Assembly (NCBI GenBank): GCA_030407315.1 | Contig: JALQPE010000861.1 | Coordinates: forward strand, 1 to 29,989 | DNA length: 29,989 nt | Source of the DNA: Asparagopsis taxiformis | Lineage: Eukaryota > Rhodophyta > Florideophyceae > Bonnemaisoniales > Bonnemaisoniaceae | Direction: 5' to 3' | Shown here: positions 10,671 to 20,639 of the stretch, in pieces | Layout: each line of letters begins with the position of its first letter | Numbering within the stretch: position 1 is the first letter of the stretch | Program-made: the position numbers and the translations under genes | The notes under the pieces: model-generated | The model's database searches: none | Seen by the model: the letters and a program-made list of their open reading frames with translations, nothing else | What the model was told of the DNA's origin: nothing

Positions 10671-12014
10671 AATTTGGTGGCCCAGCATCTCCTGTGCCGA
10701 AAATTCCCGCACTCACTTCTGATATACGTCTAGACTTGTTTCCCACTTGTACGCATCAGGGAAGGCGTCACGGAAGGTTGACACTACGCTACTTGTGTAC
10801 CGCGTCGTCTGAAATAGCGAGTAGTGTTTGTTGTATAGTTGTGGAGTATGCGTCTAGTGGTTTGTAAAGCTTGCAGAACGGGATAGGGATGTGGGTGGCC
10901 CTATTTTATGAATACATGAGTACCAATATTCAGGGTTGACAAAGCGGAAAGGCATAGGCTCATACATGTTTGAGATTGCATAGTAGAGAAAATATTTTCA
11001 TCGAAATTTACATGGAGCTGATGGAGGTTTTAAGGATGAGGTATGAGAGGAAGAAAATTCTTCTGTGGTATGAGGATGTGTTCTGTGGGGGGATGGAATC
11101 TTGGGATGGTACAGGGGGAGGTGGAAATGTACGGAGTGCGGGTTTAGAATGGATTGTGATTCGGAGAGGAGTGCCGACAAGCATATTATGGGGATTGGGG
11201 AGACGCTGCGGGGTGTTGGGGTAGTGAGGGCGGAGGAGGTGTTTAGGTGGGACCGTAGGAGGGTGCGGTTGAAGGCGCCGAGAGGAGGGGTTTTTAGGAA
11301 AGTGAGGAGAAAGAAGGGGAGGGGGTGGCGTCTGTTCTGGCTGTGGTGAGTGGGGATGTGATGGAGAAGAAGGGGTTTATTGTATTTGGGGAGGGAGGGG
11401 AGTGGGAGGAAGGGTGCGAAGTGGGGGGTTGATATGTGTTTCAGAGCGGGGAGGTTTCTGGGGATACGGCGGGGGAGCCACCCCGCAGTGCGGGAGCGTG
11501 GGCCGGTGGTGGTGGTGTATACGGTATCGAAGATGCGGATGGCGTGGGGGCATGGAGCAGCTGAGGGAGGGAGGGGTGGAGCAGGTCGGGTACGGGATGG
11601 GGAGTGAGAGGTTTTGGAAGAGTAAGCTGCAGGGGAAGTTTGTGTAGAGGGCGAAGGAGAGGGGTTGAGGGTAGAGGAGAGAGGGTACTGAAGAACAATA
11701 CGTTTCAAAGGTGATGGGGGAGAGCATGGTCGAGGAGATAGGGGGTGTTTTGCCCTATTCTGAGGTAGTATGAGGACTGGTTATACGAAATCTGTACGGT
11801 AGAGCAGAAAAGTAGGTATGGAATGGAGGTGTGCACCGTGGAAGCGGGGATAGGTATCTGAAAATGCGTGCTAGAGTGGTATTGGGGGTGTTTGAGGTAC
11901 AGTACGGGGGAGGTGAGCACCAACAGGAAGGGGGTGAGCGAGAGGATGAAAAAATTAAAGACGAAATTGGAGTCGACCGACAAGGAAAAATAGAGTGGTC
12001 GCCGTGATGGATGC
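10671..12014. other. Unassigned region with a G-rich, C-poor block
   Basis: No recognisable gene. From about 11030 to 11720 the plus strand is strikingly rich in G and poor in C, which leaves long but low-complexity open frames on both strands (Pro/Ser/Thr-rich on the minus strand). A G-quadruplex-type run lies at 11388-11406 (GGGGAGGGAGGGGAGTGGG). Positions 11740-12010 look like ordinary unique sequence without a supported gene. Confidence 0.5.
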
Positions 12015-12290
12015 GGACATCCATGTCGAGCACGGCGGCAGAAATTTCTGGGGTCGAAATTTTTGAATTTCTGAACCGGCGCCCGTCCTAGGTGGACATA
12101 GACATGGCGGAAGTCCATCCCGAGGGGGACATCCGTGGTACTAGAAACATTGAATGTCGCCCTAGTAATACTAGACGTACTAGACCGCATGGACGTCCAG
12201 TTCTAGGCGGACATCCAAAAATACTGGAGAACATGGACGTCCGCCTAGTAATACTAGGTGTACTAGAGGTTGTGGACGTCCGCGTCCATT
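12015..12290. repeat. GGACGTCC/GGACATCC palindrome cluster
   Basis: The 8-bp motif GGAC(G/A)TCC recurs about six times (near 12028, 12129, 12193, 12210, 12236 and 12272). Two near-identical 38-bp direct repeats start cctagtaatactag (about 12162 and 12242) and end in ggacgtcc. Small hairpins include ATGGATG/CATCCAT. The cluster begins exactly where the transposase-like frame loses its family resemblance. Clustered short motifs of this kind are known as subterminal repeats of CACTA/Tnp2-type transposons; that role here is inference. Confidence 0.7.
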
Positions 12291-12299
12291 TCCGAGAAC

Positions 12300-14194
12300 A
12301 CAGACGTAGTCTCCAATGCTCCCCACTGGGTCTAGAAATACCACAACATCTTCTCCCTCTGCATTTTTCGTTGGGAAACCCTCTGTGCTTCCTCGCACTA
12401 TATCTTGAACGATATATCGCAATACACAATTTGTGGACACTCCCGGAGGTGGCAAACCAATCACTCGAACCGCTTGGTAGCTTCCCCTTTTCCGAGGCGG
12501 TAGATTGAGAGGTAACATATAGCATCCACCAAAACTTCCCTTCCTGCTTTTGAATGGTTCAAAGTCATCCGTGTAAAGGAGAAATCGGTAAACAAAGTAG
12601 TTTCGACCATCCTCCAGCTTTCCCCAACATGGTGCATCTTCTCGCGGAGACGCTGGGTGCCATTGCGACCTGTGGTCTCCGAAACCATCCGAGAACACCC
12701 CTGAAACACGAATTTCTTCATAGTTGGGGCTTCCTAGTCTATCGGGCGGGTTTCTGGCTTCAGCAAAGCTCGCGCCCGGTGAAAAGCAAAGTAACATGGT
12801 GGATGCTTCTCCGACCTGCTCTTTCAAATACCTGTTCACCAATACGACGTGTGGAACAATATCACCCTCTTCCATTCCAATTGGTAATAGAACGGTTATC
12901 ACGTCCCCAGCTCGTGTTCCTTTTCCCTTGGCTCCTGCTCCGATTACACATTGCGATATCGCTCGCAGAGCATGCTGCCTCTCCCATTCCAATAGATGTG
13001 ACATTCGCGGCTGCAGATATTTTTCGACATGCACATCATGCTCACCGTCGTGTCGAGCCTCATAGGTAACTATGGTCCTAGCATGAAGTTCCCACAACGA
13101 CGTAACCGCCACTCTTCTCCTCTTCGGTTTCCCACCATCTCTGTCATTCTTCCTGAACCCTTTTGCTCTTTCGATGACGGCAACCTGACGAGCTCCTGGA
13201 TGACATCGGATTCGAATTGCTGTTCCATCAGGTACATAAATGTGCTTCAAACCCTTTTTCCCATCGCTGTCAATGGGAACAACTGCTGTGCGAACGAATG
13301 GGTCGCTCAAAACACCCCTCCTGCACTTTGCAATGAACGAATCTTCAATGCTGCACTCTGCGGTTGATTTTTCTCTTCCGAGCTTCGATTGTTCGCATCA
13401 CTGCGGAATGCTTTAAAGATTGGTCGAGTCTGGACATCTTTCAGAGCCCATGTGCTTGGGAGTACAATACGAACTTTCGCCATTCCTCCACAATTGTCTC
13501 TGTCATCTGTTGTTCCACGGGTTCCTACTGCACCTCGATGCTGTGCAGCTCTTGCTCCGCTCTTTCGAAGGTCTATCGGAAACTCGATGTCACAGCTCTT
13601 TGCATAGCAGTGTTTCCTCAAGAATGGTAGTATCTTCTGTCGCATCACAGAGTCCGACGGGACGTGCTCACTTGGATCTCTGCGGAAATTCATTCCGAAC
13701 AGGGTACCTTCATAGTGGGCTCTTGTCATTCTTTGAGTTCCACTCAGCTGAAGAGCCCCATACATCGCAGGCCATTGTAGTAATGCCTTGAAATCACCAC
13801 ATGCTTCATCCCCAGCATTTCGGTCTATCGGGCCTCCAGTTGAAATGGAATCAGAACCTCGCCCGGTTGCTTCTTCCGATTCCATTAGCGTGCTCGATGC
13901 TACGTAGATGTCACTTCCAGCTTCATCGTTGTTGCTGTACACATCAATACAACCTTCTATTGTGTCACCCATAGGGATTGGGGACTCCAATAGGTCATCT
14001 GTGGTACACTCACGTCGTAGCTCATTACCTCTCGGGATTTCTTTGTTCATGCAGGCTGCATCACTGCTGCGGATTTCTCCCTGCAGTTTCCCAGGAAGCT
14101 GTTTACTGGGACTGGCCACATTGAGTAAATCGAATCTCGCCTTTGTCCTACGACTTGTGGTTTTCTTTCGAATAGGAGTCCGTCTCGGAGCCAT
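12300..14194 (-). pseudogene. Tnp2/KDZ-like DNA transposase, C-terminally truncated
   Basis: Starts at ATG 14194 (MAPRRTPIRKKTTSRRTKAR, basic) with a good context. The N-terminal 290 residues are low in recognisable motifs. One extra base in the run at plus-strand 13367-13371 joins this frame to a second (EDSFIAKCRRGVLSDPF onward) that continues to about 12300. The second part holds VLLPIGMEEGDIVPHVVLVN, LLYTDDFEPF with GSFGGCYMLPLNLP (near 12578-12530), VRVIGLPPPGVSTN, and VVFLDPVGSIGDYV (near 12345-12307). These resemble the upstream half of the catalytic region in Tnp2/CACTA and KDZ-type fungal transposases, where the TDDF and FLDxxG aspartates are candidate metal ligands. The frame then runs into the GGACGTCC cluster and the rest of the catalytic domain is absent. 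Assignment is by remembered family resemblance and may be to a sister group. Confidence 0.5.
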
Positions 14195-15153
14195 CTTGAT
14201 GTTTTTGTTCTTTTCTTCTTCGCTCAGTTTTGTTGCATAGAATACAACTCTAAACTTCTATGACATGACTACTATCTCAATACAGTACTACTACTTTTAA
14301 CCGTTACGAAACCGTTCCAGGCTTTCATTCGATCCAATGAACTGGTTCACCACAATGCTTTGCCCTATGCTCATTGCTTTATGCACATTGATTGCTATTT
14401 CATCCGGACTCAACATCGTTTTGCTATCTTGTATCGCATCCCCTAGCCACAAACCCAGCCAAGATGTATCCATTTCCGGAAAACGGCCGTTTATTTCGCA
14501 GTGATGCTCTAGGCACTAATACTGAATCTGATTTTCTCATACACGTACTTCCTACTCGTATACTCTACCATTTTCGGCCCTATTTACAAGTTGAAAGCAC
14601 AATCTCTCGTTGAATCGTACTCAGTGTGATATCTTAAATTAGCATAAATTTATATATTGCAATGCAGATTCACTGCTCGCTTGCAACATGAAAATTATAA
14701 AATTTCTCCCACACTGCTGTTTCCTAGCCGCCCACATCCACGTGGCCCGCTTTGACTGCCTGCCAAGTGTGCTCAGAGCATGCAATGACGTCATCGATAT
14801 ATACCGTCCAAATCATCACTGGAAGCGCGGACTCCTCGTCCAGGAAAGTGCGCCATTTTTCCTACTCTTCACCTCCCCCTTTCCAGTAGGCCCCATATGC
14901 TAGTGTTTTTCCTATATTTCTGTAGTGATGACGTCATTATAGACTAGAGAAGGCGGTAGAAGATACAATAATTTTGCGCCTCTTCTGCCAGGTCATGTGC
15001 TTCAAAGCGTAATTCGCACCCTAGGTATCGTTTTTCTGGGCCTCCCATCGCACCGCTCCGTTTCAAATTCATCCCTCTATTGTTCTCCTACACGTCATTT
15101 CCGCCCGCAGAGTGCTACTTAAACAACAGATTCTGGAAATCCCTGTTTCCATC
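14195..15153. other. Intergenic, no gene; two CRE-like sites
   Basis: No convincing open frame. Two perfect TGACGTCA palindromes (CREB/ATF-type sites) lie at 14786-14793 and 14929-14936, about 143 bp apart, the first followed at once by cgatatata. They could belong to a promoter for the spliced gene downstream; this is inference from motif alone. Confidence 0.35.
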
Positions 15154-15294
15154 TTCATATCCGTCGGAAACAAAGCAACAACCCTGGCCGTGGAAGCCGT
15201 ATAGATCATCTAAACTGCTTCCAAAGCGTAAGTTTTAGATCATCAATACGGCTTCCAAGGCCAAAGTTGTTGCTTTGTCTCCGACGGATATGAA
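15154..15294 (+). repeat. Long imperfect hairpin (about 62-bp arms, 16-nt loop)
   Basis: Arm 15154-15215 (ttcatatccgtcgg ... gatcatctaaac) and arm 15232-15294 (gttttagatcatc ... gacggatatgaa) are near-perfect reverse complements with a handful of mismatches and small bulges. Both arms in the sense of the right arm encode similar peptides (TASKAKVVALSPTDM versus TASTARVVALFPTDM), so the hairpin looks like an inverted duplication of an exon. The right arm ends inside the start of the proposed spliced ORF. It could form a long RNA stem. Confidence 0.85.
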
Positions 15295-15625
15295 CCATGA
15301 TGGTACGTTTCCACAACTCACGCCACTAACCCAGTTTTCTATTTGTTTTCTCTTTCTCAGGTTTCCAGTCGGTGAGTGTTCCACTTCTACTTTCATTTAT
15401 CTTTCTCTCTTACCACTTCTCCACTACTTTTCTTTTCTGCCTGTGAGTACATATCTCAATTTGGGATGCAATGGTATTTGTTAAGGTACGTTAGTCTCCT
15501 AATCACCATCAATTTCCCTCTCCAATTCAACGTCACTAACTTGTTTCCTTTCTCTACATCATTTTTTCTTCTTCTCTTCATTTCCTAGCTTATTCATGCA
15601 GCTCAATCAGTTGATAGATTTGTAG
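15290..15625 (+). CDS. Probable spliced small ORF with micro-exons, unknown product
   Basis: Three introns are proposed: 15303-15360 (GTACGT, CACTAAC branch, TTTCTCAG), 15372-15447 (GTGAGT, acceptor TGTGAG, the weakest) and 15486-15588 (GTACGT, CACTAAC, TTTCCTAG). The exons are 13, 11, 38 and 37 nt, and the joined sequence is one open frame of 32 residues beginning MNHDGFQSYISQFG and ending TAG at 15625. In-frame codons continue upstream into the hairpin arm to a TAG, so the true protein may start elsewhere or the transcript may be non-coding. AATAAA at 15722-15727 is a suitable polyadenylation signal. The strong, matching splice signals are what is seen; a functional peptide is inference. 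Confidence 0.4.
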
Positions 15626-15627
15626 AC

Positions 15628-15995
15628 TTTTCTAGTAGTTTTAGTTTTACTCGTCGGAATTGTGTTAGTTGTAGTAGCATTTTTAACATAGGGATTGTTT
15701 ATTCTCAATGTAGCCTGCGCAAATAAACAAATCCAGAGTGAAGCTTCCCATATCGCACCCTCTTAGATTGCTACCTATCCTACCGCGTATACCTCTCGCT
15801 AGCTCATAGTCACTACGAAATAAAAATTCCTAGCCGTACTATTCTGTCCATTCCCATATGAATACCGTCCATGCCCCATCCTCATAGCGCTAGAACTGCC
15901 TTCCTCTACCCCAGAAAGATGCCCACGACAGCGTGACGCTCCATCTCATCCACCACTCCCAGACACCGAATTTTACTATATCAGGACACTACTTT
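15628..15995. other. Intergenic, nothing identified
   Basis: Downstream flank of the spliced ORF with the AATAAA at 15722 and otherwise ordinary sequence up to the 35-bp array. No supported gene on either strand. Confidence 0.4.
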
Positions 15996-16275
15996 TACTG
16001 TCTCCAGGTGCTGCCCAGGGCAGCACGAAATACTGTCTCCAGGTGCTGCCCAGGGCAGCACAAAGTACTGTCTACAGGTGCTGCCCAGGGCAGCACGAAA
16101 TACTGTCTCCAGGTGCTGCCCAGGGCAGCACAAAGTACTGTCTACAGGTGCTGCCCAGGGCAGCACGAAATACTGTCTACAGGTGCTGCCCAGGACAGTG
16201 AAAATCACTGTCTCCAGGTACTGCCCAGGACAGTGAAAATCACTGTCTCCAGGTACTGCCCAGGACAGTGCACCG
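15996..16275. repeat. 35-bp tandem array, eight units, palindromic core
   Basis: Units begin at 15996, 16031, 16066, 16101, 16136, 16171, 16206 and 16241 with no length variation. The first six carry the palindrome GTGCTGCCCAGGGCAGCAC (9-bp arms, one central base) followed by gaaat or aaagt. The last two carry GTACTGCCCAGGACAGTG, where CACTGTC/GACAGTG now forms the stem. Long open frames on both strands across this stretch are a by-product of a stop-free repeat. Confidence 0.95.
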
Positions 16276-16399
16276 TGTTGGTTCCATCTATTGTCCCAGG
16301 CAGCGTATTTCACTATCCGGCCATGTTGCCTTGGCCAATACAAAACACTATCCGCCAACACTGCCCAGTACAGTAAATTACATCATATCCAACTATTGA

Positions 16400-16610
16400 A
16401 TAAATCATTAATTTTTACTGTCTCCATTCACTGCCTCAGACAGTACTGTGAGACAGTGTTTTTACTGTCTGCAGACAGTGTTCCGTACTGTCTGCCAGAC
16501 AGTGCAAATCACTGTCTCCAAGTGTGGCATTAATTTTCATTTGCCGCATAGTGATTTTTACTGTCTCAGACAGTAAAAATCACTGTCTCGCAGTACTGTC
16601 TGAGGCCCCC
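16400..16610. repeat. ACTGTCT/AGACAGT palindrome cluster
   Basis: Several perfect palindromes share one half-site: ACTGTCTGCAGACAGT near 16466, ACTGTCTGCCAGACAGT near 16486, and a 35-bp palindrome at 16550-16584 with 17-bp arms (AGTGATTTTTACTGTCT and its complement) around base 16567. The cluster continues the 35-bp array in motif content and stops at the edge of the copia fragment. Confidence 0.9.
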
Positions 16611-17680
16611 TTTTCAACACCGTAGTGGAGCTGAACATGCGACAGGCATCGGGTGATTTTTCACTCTTCTTCCGTCCAGATTCAAGTGGCCTCGTCTCCA
16701 TGTCTGGCGCATATGTAGACGATCTCTTACAGGCAGCTGCGACTCCCGCCAAGAAGGAAATACAAAGGAGATTCAACGAACGATTCGATATCAAGATCAA
16801 CGACAAAACCGACTTCACCTTCACCGGAATACAATGCACCACGTCTGACAAAAATAGGAGAACAATGACGCAACAGCGGTACATCAAACGGCTACAACCA
16901 CTACTAACGGACTCCGATTTCCACACCTTCCGATCTATGCGACATCGCCTAGCATGGACAACTCACACACGCCCCGACATAGCTTGTGTAGTTTCTTTCC
17001 TCACCCAAGTCACCAAGGACAACTTCGGAGCGATAGCTATCGCAGATACCAACAAGGTAATATCCTACCTTCAACGAACACCCATCCTGTGTCTCCAATA
17101 TCCAAATCTAGACCAAGACTCATTGCGAATGCTCGTGTACGTGGACTCCAGCTTCAATAATCGAGCTGACAATCGCTCTCAATTGGGTATACTAGTGCTA
17201 CTTTCGGACGCACGTAACCGATGCAGTATAATTCACTTCGCGTCGGTGAAAAGCAAGAGAATAGTGCGATCGAGCATGGCAGGCGAGACGCTAGCCTTTG
17301 CAGCCGGATTAGACGCTGCATACACGTTACGACACGACATCGAGAACATAATCGGAAGGTCAATTCCGATCATAATGCTAACCGACTCCAGGTCGCTATT
17401 CGACGTTCTCACTCGTGCGAAGGCAACGACTGAAAAACGCCTAATGGTCGATATAGAAGCTGCAAGAGAGGCATAAAATGATCGCGAAATATCCAATATC
17501 GCGCTCATAGAATCTGCCCACAATCCGGCCGACGCATTGACTAAGGTTGGACACAATATGGCACTTCAGATATTACTTGATACATATATTATCTCTCACC
17601 CCATTCGCCAATATGTCATCGAAAAACAACCAACCCACCTGAAGAAAAGCGCCGTTCGGTCTTCAAAGAATGGGATGTGA
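16610..17680 (+). pseudogene. Ty1/copia pol fragment (end of RT plus RNase H)
   Basis: The frame from about 16625 begins inside reverse transcriptase: YVDD motif (AYVDDLLQAA), then the conserved RT tail, then RNase H with LVYVDSSFNNRADNRSQLG, SSMAGETLAF, MLTDSRSLFD and the copia C-terminal HNPADALTK. One in-frame TAA at 17474-17476 interrupts it; the same frame then continues to TGA at 17678-17680, just at the polypurine stretch and the putative LTR. Gag, protease, integrase and most of RT are missing, so the element is 5'-truncated at the palindrome cluster. Non-functional as it stands. Confidence 0.85.
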
Positions 17681-18250
17681 TGGTTTAGCAGTACACACCG
17701 CATCGAGCTGACAGAACGTCACCTCGACAGCGACACTCACGGCGCTCGGTCATCAGTAACTAGAGATCCATATCTAAACAAGCTGTCGGACGAAGAGACT
17801 GAATAATCTCAGCTCGGAGAATCGCTTAACATGTTGTCACTAACTGTCCCCGAGAGGACGCGACAGTTTCGACGAACCACCCCTCTCGAAGCCAATTCTG
17901 TCTCTGAAGAGACGCCTTGTCTACCACCCGGAGCGGACACCGCACCACCCGACGAGGCGACCACTCCCCATAGACCGAGTAACATCTAGGGATAGAAGAT
18001 CATATTTATAGGATGCCAACCAGAGACAAGACTAAAGAATCATCAATTACAACAACCAAAACTCAACCCAAGCGTCAAAGCTACAACCTAGTCCTCTTCG
18101 TGTACGATCGAAGCCCGACCCCGACTCCGCGTACGATCGGAGCACCGTCCACGTCTCTGTGTACGATCAGAGCAGCCGTAATCGCAGCACGGCCAACAGC
18201 TGAGAAACCATAAGCAGAAGCGTACTACGCTCTGGACAAGACTACATAAT
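17676..18250 (+). repeat. Putative 3' LTR of the copia fragment (end uncertain)
   Basis: It starts TGTGATGG directly after the purine-rich AAAGAATGGGA (17665-17675), as expected for a polypurine tract and LTR edge. It contains a TATTTATA box at 18003-18010. The 3' edge cannot be fixed because the 5' LTR is not in the window; CA dinucleotides near 18245 are candidates. Confidence 0.45.
18096..18172 (+). repeat. Three stem-loops with compensatory stems
   Basis: CTTCGTGTACGATCGAAG (18096-18113), CTCCGCGTACGATCGGAG (18125-18142) and CTCTGTGTACGATCAGAG (18155-18172) each have a 5-bp perfect stem and a near-constant 8-nt loop (Y-GTACGAT). The stem bases change between copies in matched pairs, so pairing is kept. 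They follow the TATA-like box of the putative copia LTR. Confidence 0.85.
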
Positions 18251-18665
18251 TTCCCTCAGTCTGGTTACCACGACCCGAAAAACCCTTCCACTTTATGCAC
18301 TCCGCGGATAATCAAATCATCCTATTGCGACAATTGGAGAGGGACCGTTTCCTCCAATTCTGTCAGGAAAACTACAACATAAATGATGGCATCATGTTAG
18401 ATTTATTTTGATGACATAATTTTATTTGATTAGTATTTTCTAGAATTAATTTGTCACCGAACTACAATTCTATGGTGGATATAAAAAAGGCATGGTCAAC
18501 TCCGGTCTTGGGGGATCGGAGGCATCATCGATCATTCAACAAAAACAACTACCACTCAGCTATCCCGTATACACATTCGTTTCACTTACAGAGGTTGGGG
18601 AATGTACGTCATAGCAGTACAGTGCACTTATCGATATCTGCAGTGTTTAAGCGAATAGTGCCACT
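18251..18665. other. Intergenic between copia LTR and gypsy 5' LTR
   Basis: AT-rich in the first half. No gene is supported and no repeat shared with the rest of the window was seen. Confidence 0.35.
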
Positions 18666-18979
18666 TGTAACGCCTTACTAGAGCTGGCTAATCCAGACTA
18701 GGATATTGGTCCGTCTTCTATTGGCTGACGTTGCGCTACCCAGGCGATACTGATACCGGCACTGTAGCTACCCATACCTTACTAGCCTGCATTGATGAAG
18801 GACAAGTAATAATGGGCCCATGCTGAATGAAGGATACACACCATAGACAAATATTATCTTCTGGGTTGCACTACCCATAAGACAGTCTAACAGCAACGGT
18901 AGCATAGCTGCAAAGTTGCCTTGTGGTCTCGACTCTATAAAGGCATCCTCTCCTTGTCCACTAGGGAAAAAAGGCAGAG
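18666..18979 (+). repeat. 5' LTR of the gypsy element
   Basis: Begins TGTAACGCC and ends at ggcagag, where similarity with the 3' copy stops. A canonical LTR end CA lies three bases earlier (ggCA). Contains CTATAAAGG, a promoter-like TATA box, about 40 bp before the end. Confidence 0.85.
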
Positions 18980-19143
18980 CGACATCGCCATTACCAATCT
19001 CGTGTATTTTTCCATCTCCCTTTCCTCGGCACACTTCACCAGATACTGCCACAGATCCGGCTCGGCCATCACGAGTTGTCACAGTAATTACTTTTCGGAA
19101 AAGCTTGTGCTGGTCTTGGCTGTTCTGAAGGCGACATCTGACG

Positions 19144-20069
19144 ATGCCGAAACGTGGAAAAGACGCAACGGAGTCGCATGACACCTCGCGAATTCCGCAA
19201 ACGATTGTGGAAACCCTCGAAGCACCTCGTCTTACTGGAATCTCAACGGAAGATTTCGTTTTGTTCGAACAGAAACGCACAATCTATGAACGTCGAGTTC
19301 AAGAAAAATCGAAGGAACAGGGAATCACAATACCGGCTACGTCGTACAGGAATTCTATCGATAAGTCTATCCTAGACCTTTTTGTCACTGCGCAATGGGT
19401 CAGTGCTGCATGCTCGGACGACATTACAGAGGAGCAACTGAAAGAATGTGTGGCGCAGAGAGCGGAAATTAAGCCTGAAGACTACGACTTAGCTCAAATT
19501 GAGCATGGATTGTCAGGACTGTATATGGATCGCTCGGAAAGATCATTAGAGCTTCAAGTATGGCAATTAGGACTGCGTTACTCTCAGCGTTTACAAGCCC
19601 TCGGGTACGCAAACTTTATTAATACTCAGCACGAACTAGCTGTTGGCCATATCTTGAAAAGAATTACGCATCCAGGCCTCCGTAAGAGAATGTCTCTGAC
19701 ATTCAAACTCCGCAAAGAAGTATTCCGAAATGACTACCAGTCATTCCTCAGGGAGACAGCCAAAGAAGCGGCTGCTCTAGATCGTCATGACGCTGCAAAT
19801 GCGTCAATGCAGGCCAACGGGGATTCTGACGGTGACCCGATTCCAACTGCATCCAAAAGCCGATATCACGGAAGGGGAAAGCGAAATAGCTCGAGAAATA
19901 GGTCTAGCACTCCAACAGCGAAGCCGTATCTGGACAGACCTCCTCCTCCTGCACCAACAAAAAGCGCGATAAACCGAGCTGCCTTAACCCAAGCTGTTCA
20001 GAAAAGCACTTCTTGTTGGACTGCAAAAACACTACAGAGCCTGAAAAGAAGAAGCTAATAGCCGAGTAC
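19144..20069 (+). CDS. Gypsy gag-like protein, frame-broken, ending in a zinc knuckle
   Basis: Starts at ATG 19144 (MPKRGKDATESHD), 165 nt after the 5' LTR. About 270 residues of charged, helical capsid-like sequence precede a basic, serine-rich tract. One extra A in the A5 run at 19959-19963 shifts to the frame that holds a zinc knuckle, C-x4-C-x4-H-x4-C (CLNPSCSEKHFLLDC, 19980-20024). Without that base the frame ends at 20058. The coding sequence is then cut by the 20070-20629 insertion. Confidence 0.75.
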
Positions 20070-20629
20070 TGTAGTATACGTGGCAATTCCGAAATTGCGA
20101 ATATTTACGTTTTCCGCGGAATTCGAATTTCGGCGGACACGACCGGCGACAGCAATGCACGAACATTGCTGGCGCATGCGCGCGCGCAACCGGCACACGT
20201 GTGCAACGAACGTACTGGCAACGGCTAACGGACCAACGGGTCCCTACGTGCGACCCACAAGGTCCTTTCCCATTCGGGGACGTTACGAGCAGTGTTTACA
20301 CTGTAAAGCGATGCCATCGTGGCTATATAGGTATTGGCATCGTGCCGGGAGGGAAAGGGGACAATACAACGAACGAGCAACGGCTCTAGTCTACGACTGA
20401 CTTCTACGTTACGTATTATGTTTTCGCCTAACGAGGCTTCGTCTCCGTCGAGCTGCGTACTCCCTACCCATCGCCGCACGTAAGGCTGATTGCGTGTAGT
20501 GCCTCCGGGCTTGGTTGAGAGCGCCTCCGGTGACGTACCACCTCGTTTGCTAACGTAATCCTCGCGTGGATCGTTGCGTCGTGACGCTCGTGTCTACTCG
20601 CTAACCTATCTCTACCGTTCTACCTAACA
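20070..20629 (+). mobile_element. Solo-LTR-like insertion of another element
   Basis: A 560-bp block beginning TGTAGTATACG and ending CCTAACA (TG...CA edges), flanked by TAC on both sides (gagTAC before, TACagcc after). It contains a TATATAGG box and no coding capacity that looks real. It separates the gag zinc knuckle from the protease. A 3-bp duplication is shorter than the 4-5 bp usual for gypsy, so the exact borders are uncertain. Confidence 0.6.
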
Positions 20630-20639
20630 TACAGCCAAA

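Noticed and set aside
10998..11727. Large minus-strand Pro/Ser/Thr-rich frames (up to 236 codons)
   Set aside because: They result from base skew in the G-rich, C-poor block; no domain or codon pattern supports translation.
11705..12525. Minus-strand frames of 145-161 codons at the end of the transposase
   Set aside because: They cover the GGACGTCC cluster and the antisense or shifted frame of the transposase, with no family resemblance.
15996..16275. CRISPR-like direct repeats
   Set aside because: The repeats are contiguous with no unique spacers, and the context is eukaryotic.
15933..16376. 147-codon plus-strand frame (and 126-codon minus-strand frame)
   Set aside because: Pure translation of the 35-bp array. 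With a period not divisible by three and no stop in the unit, long frames appear by necessity.
20080..20479. 106-codon plus and 84-codon minus frames after gag
   Set aside because: They lie in the LTR-like insertion and have no protein-like features.
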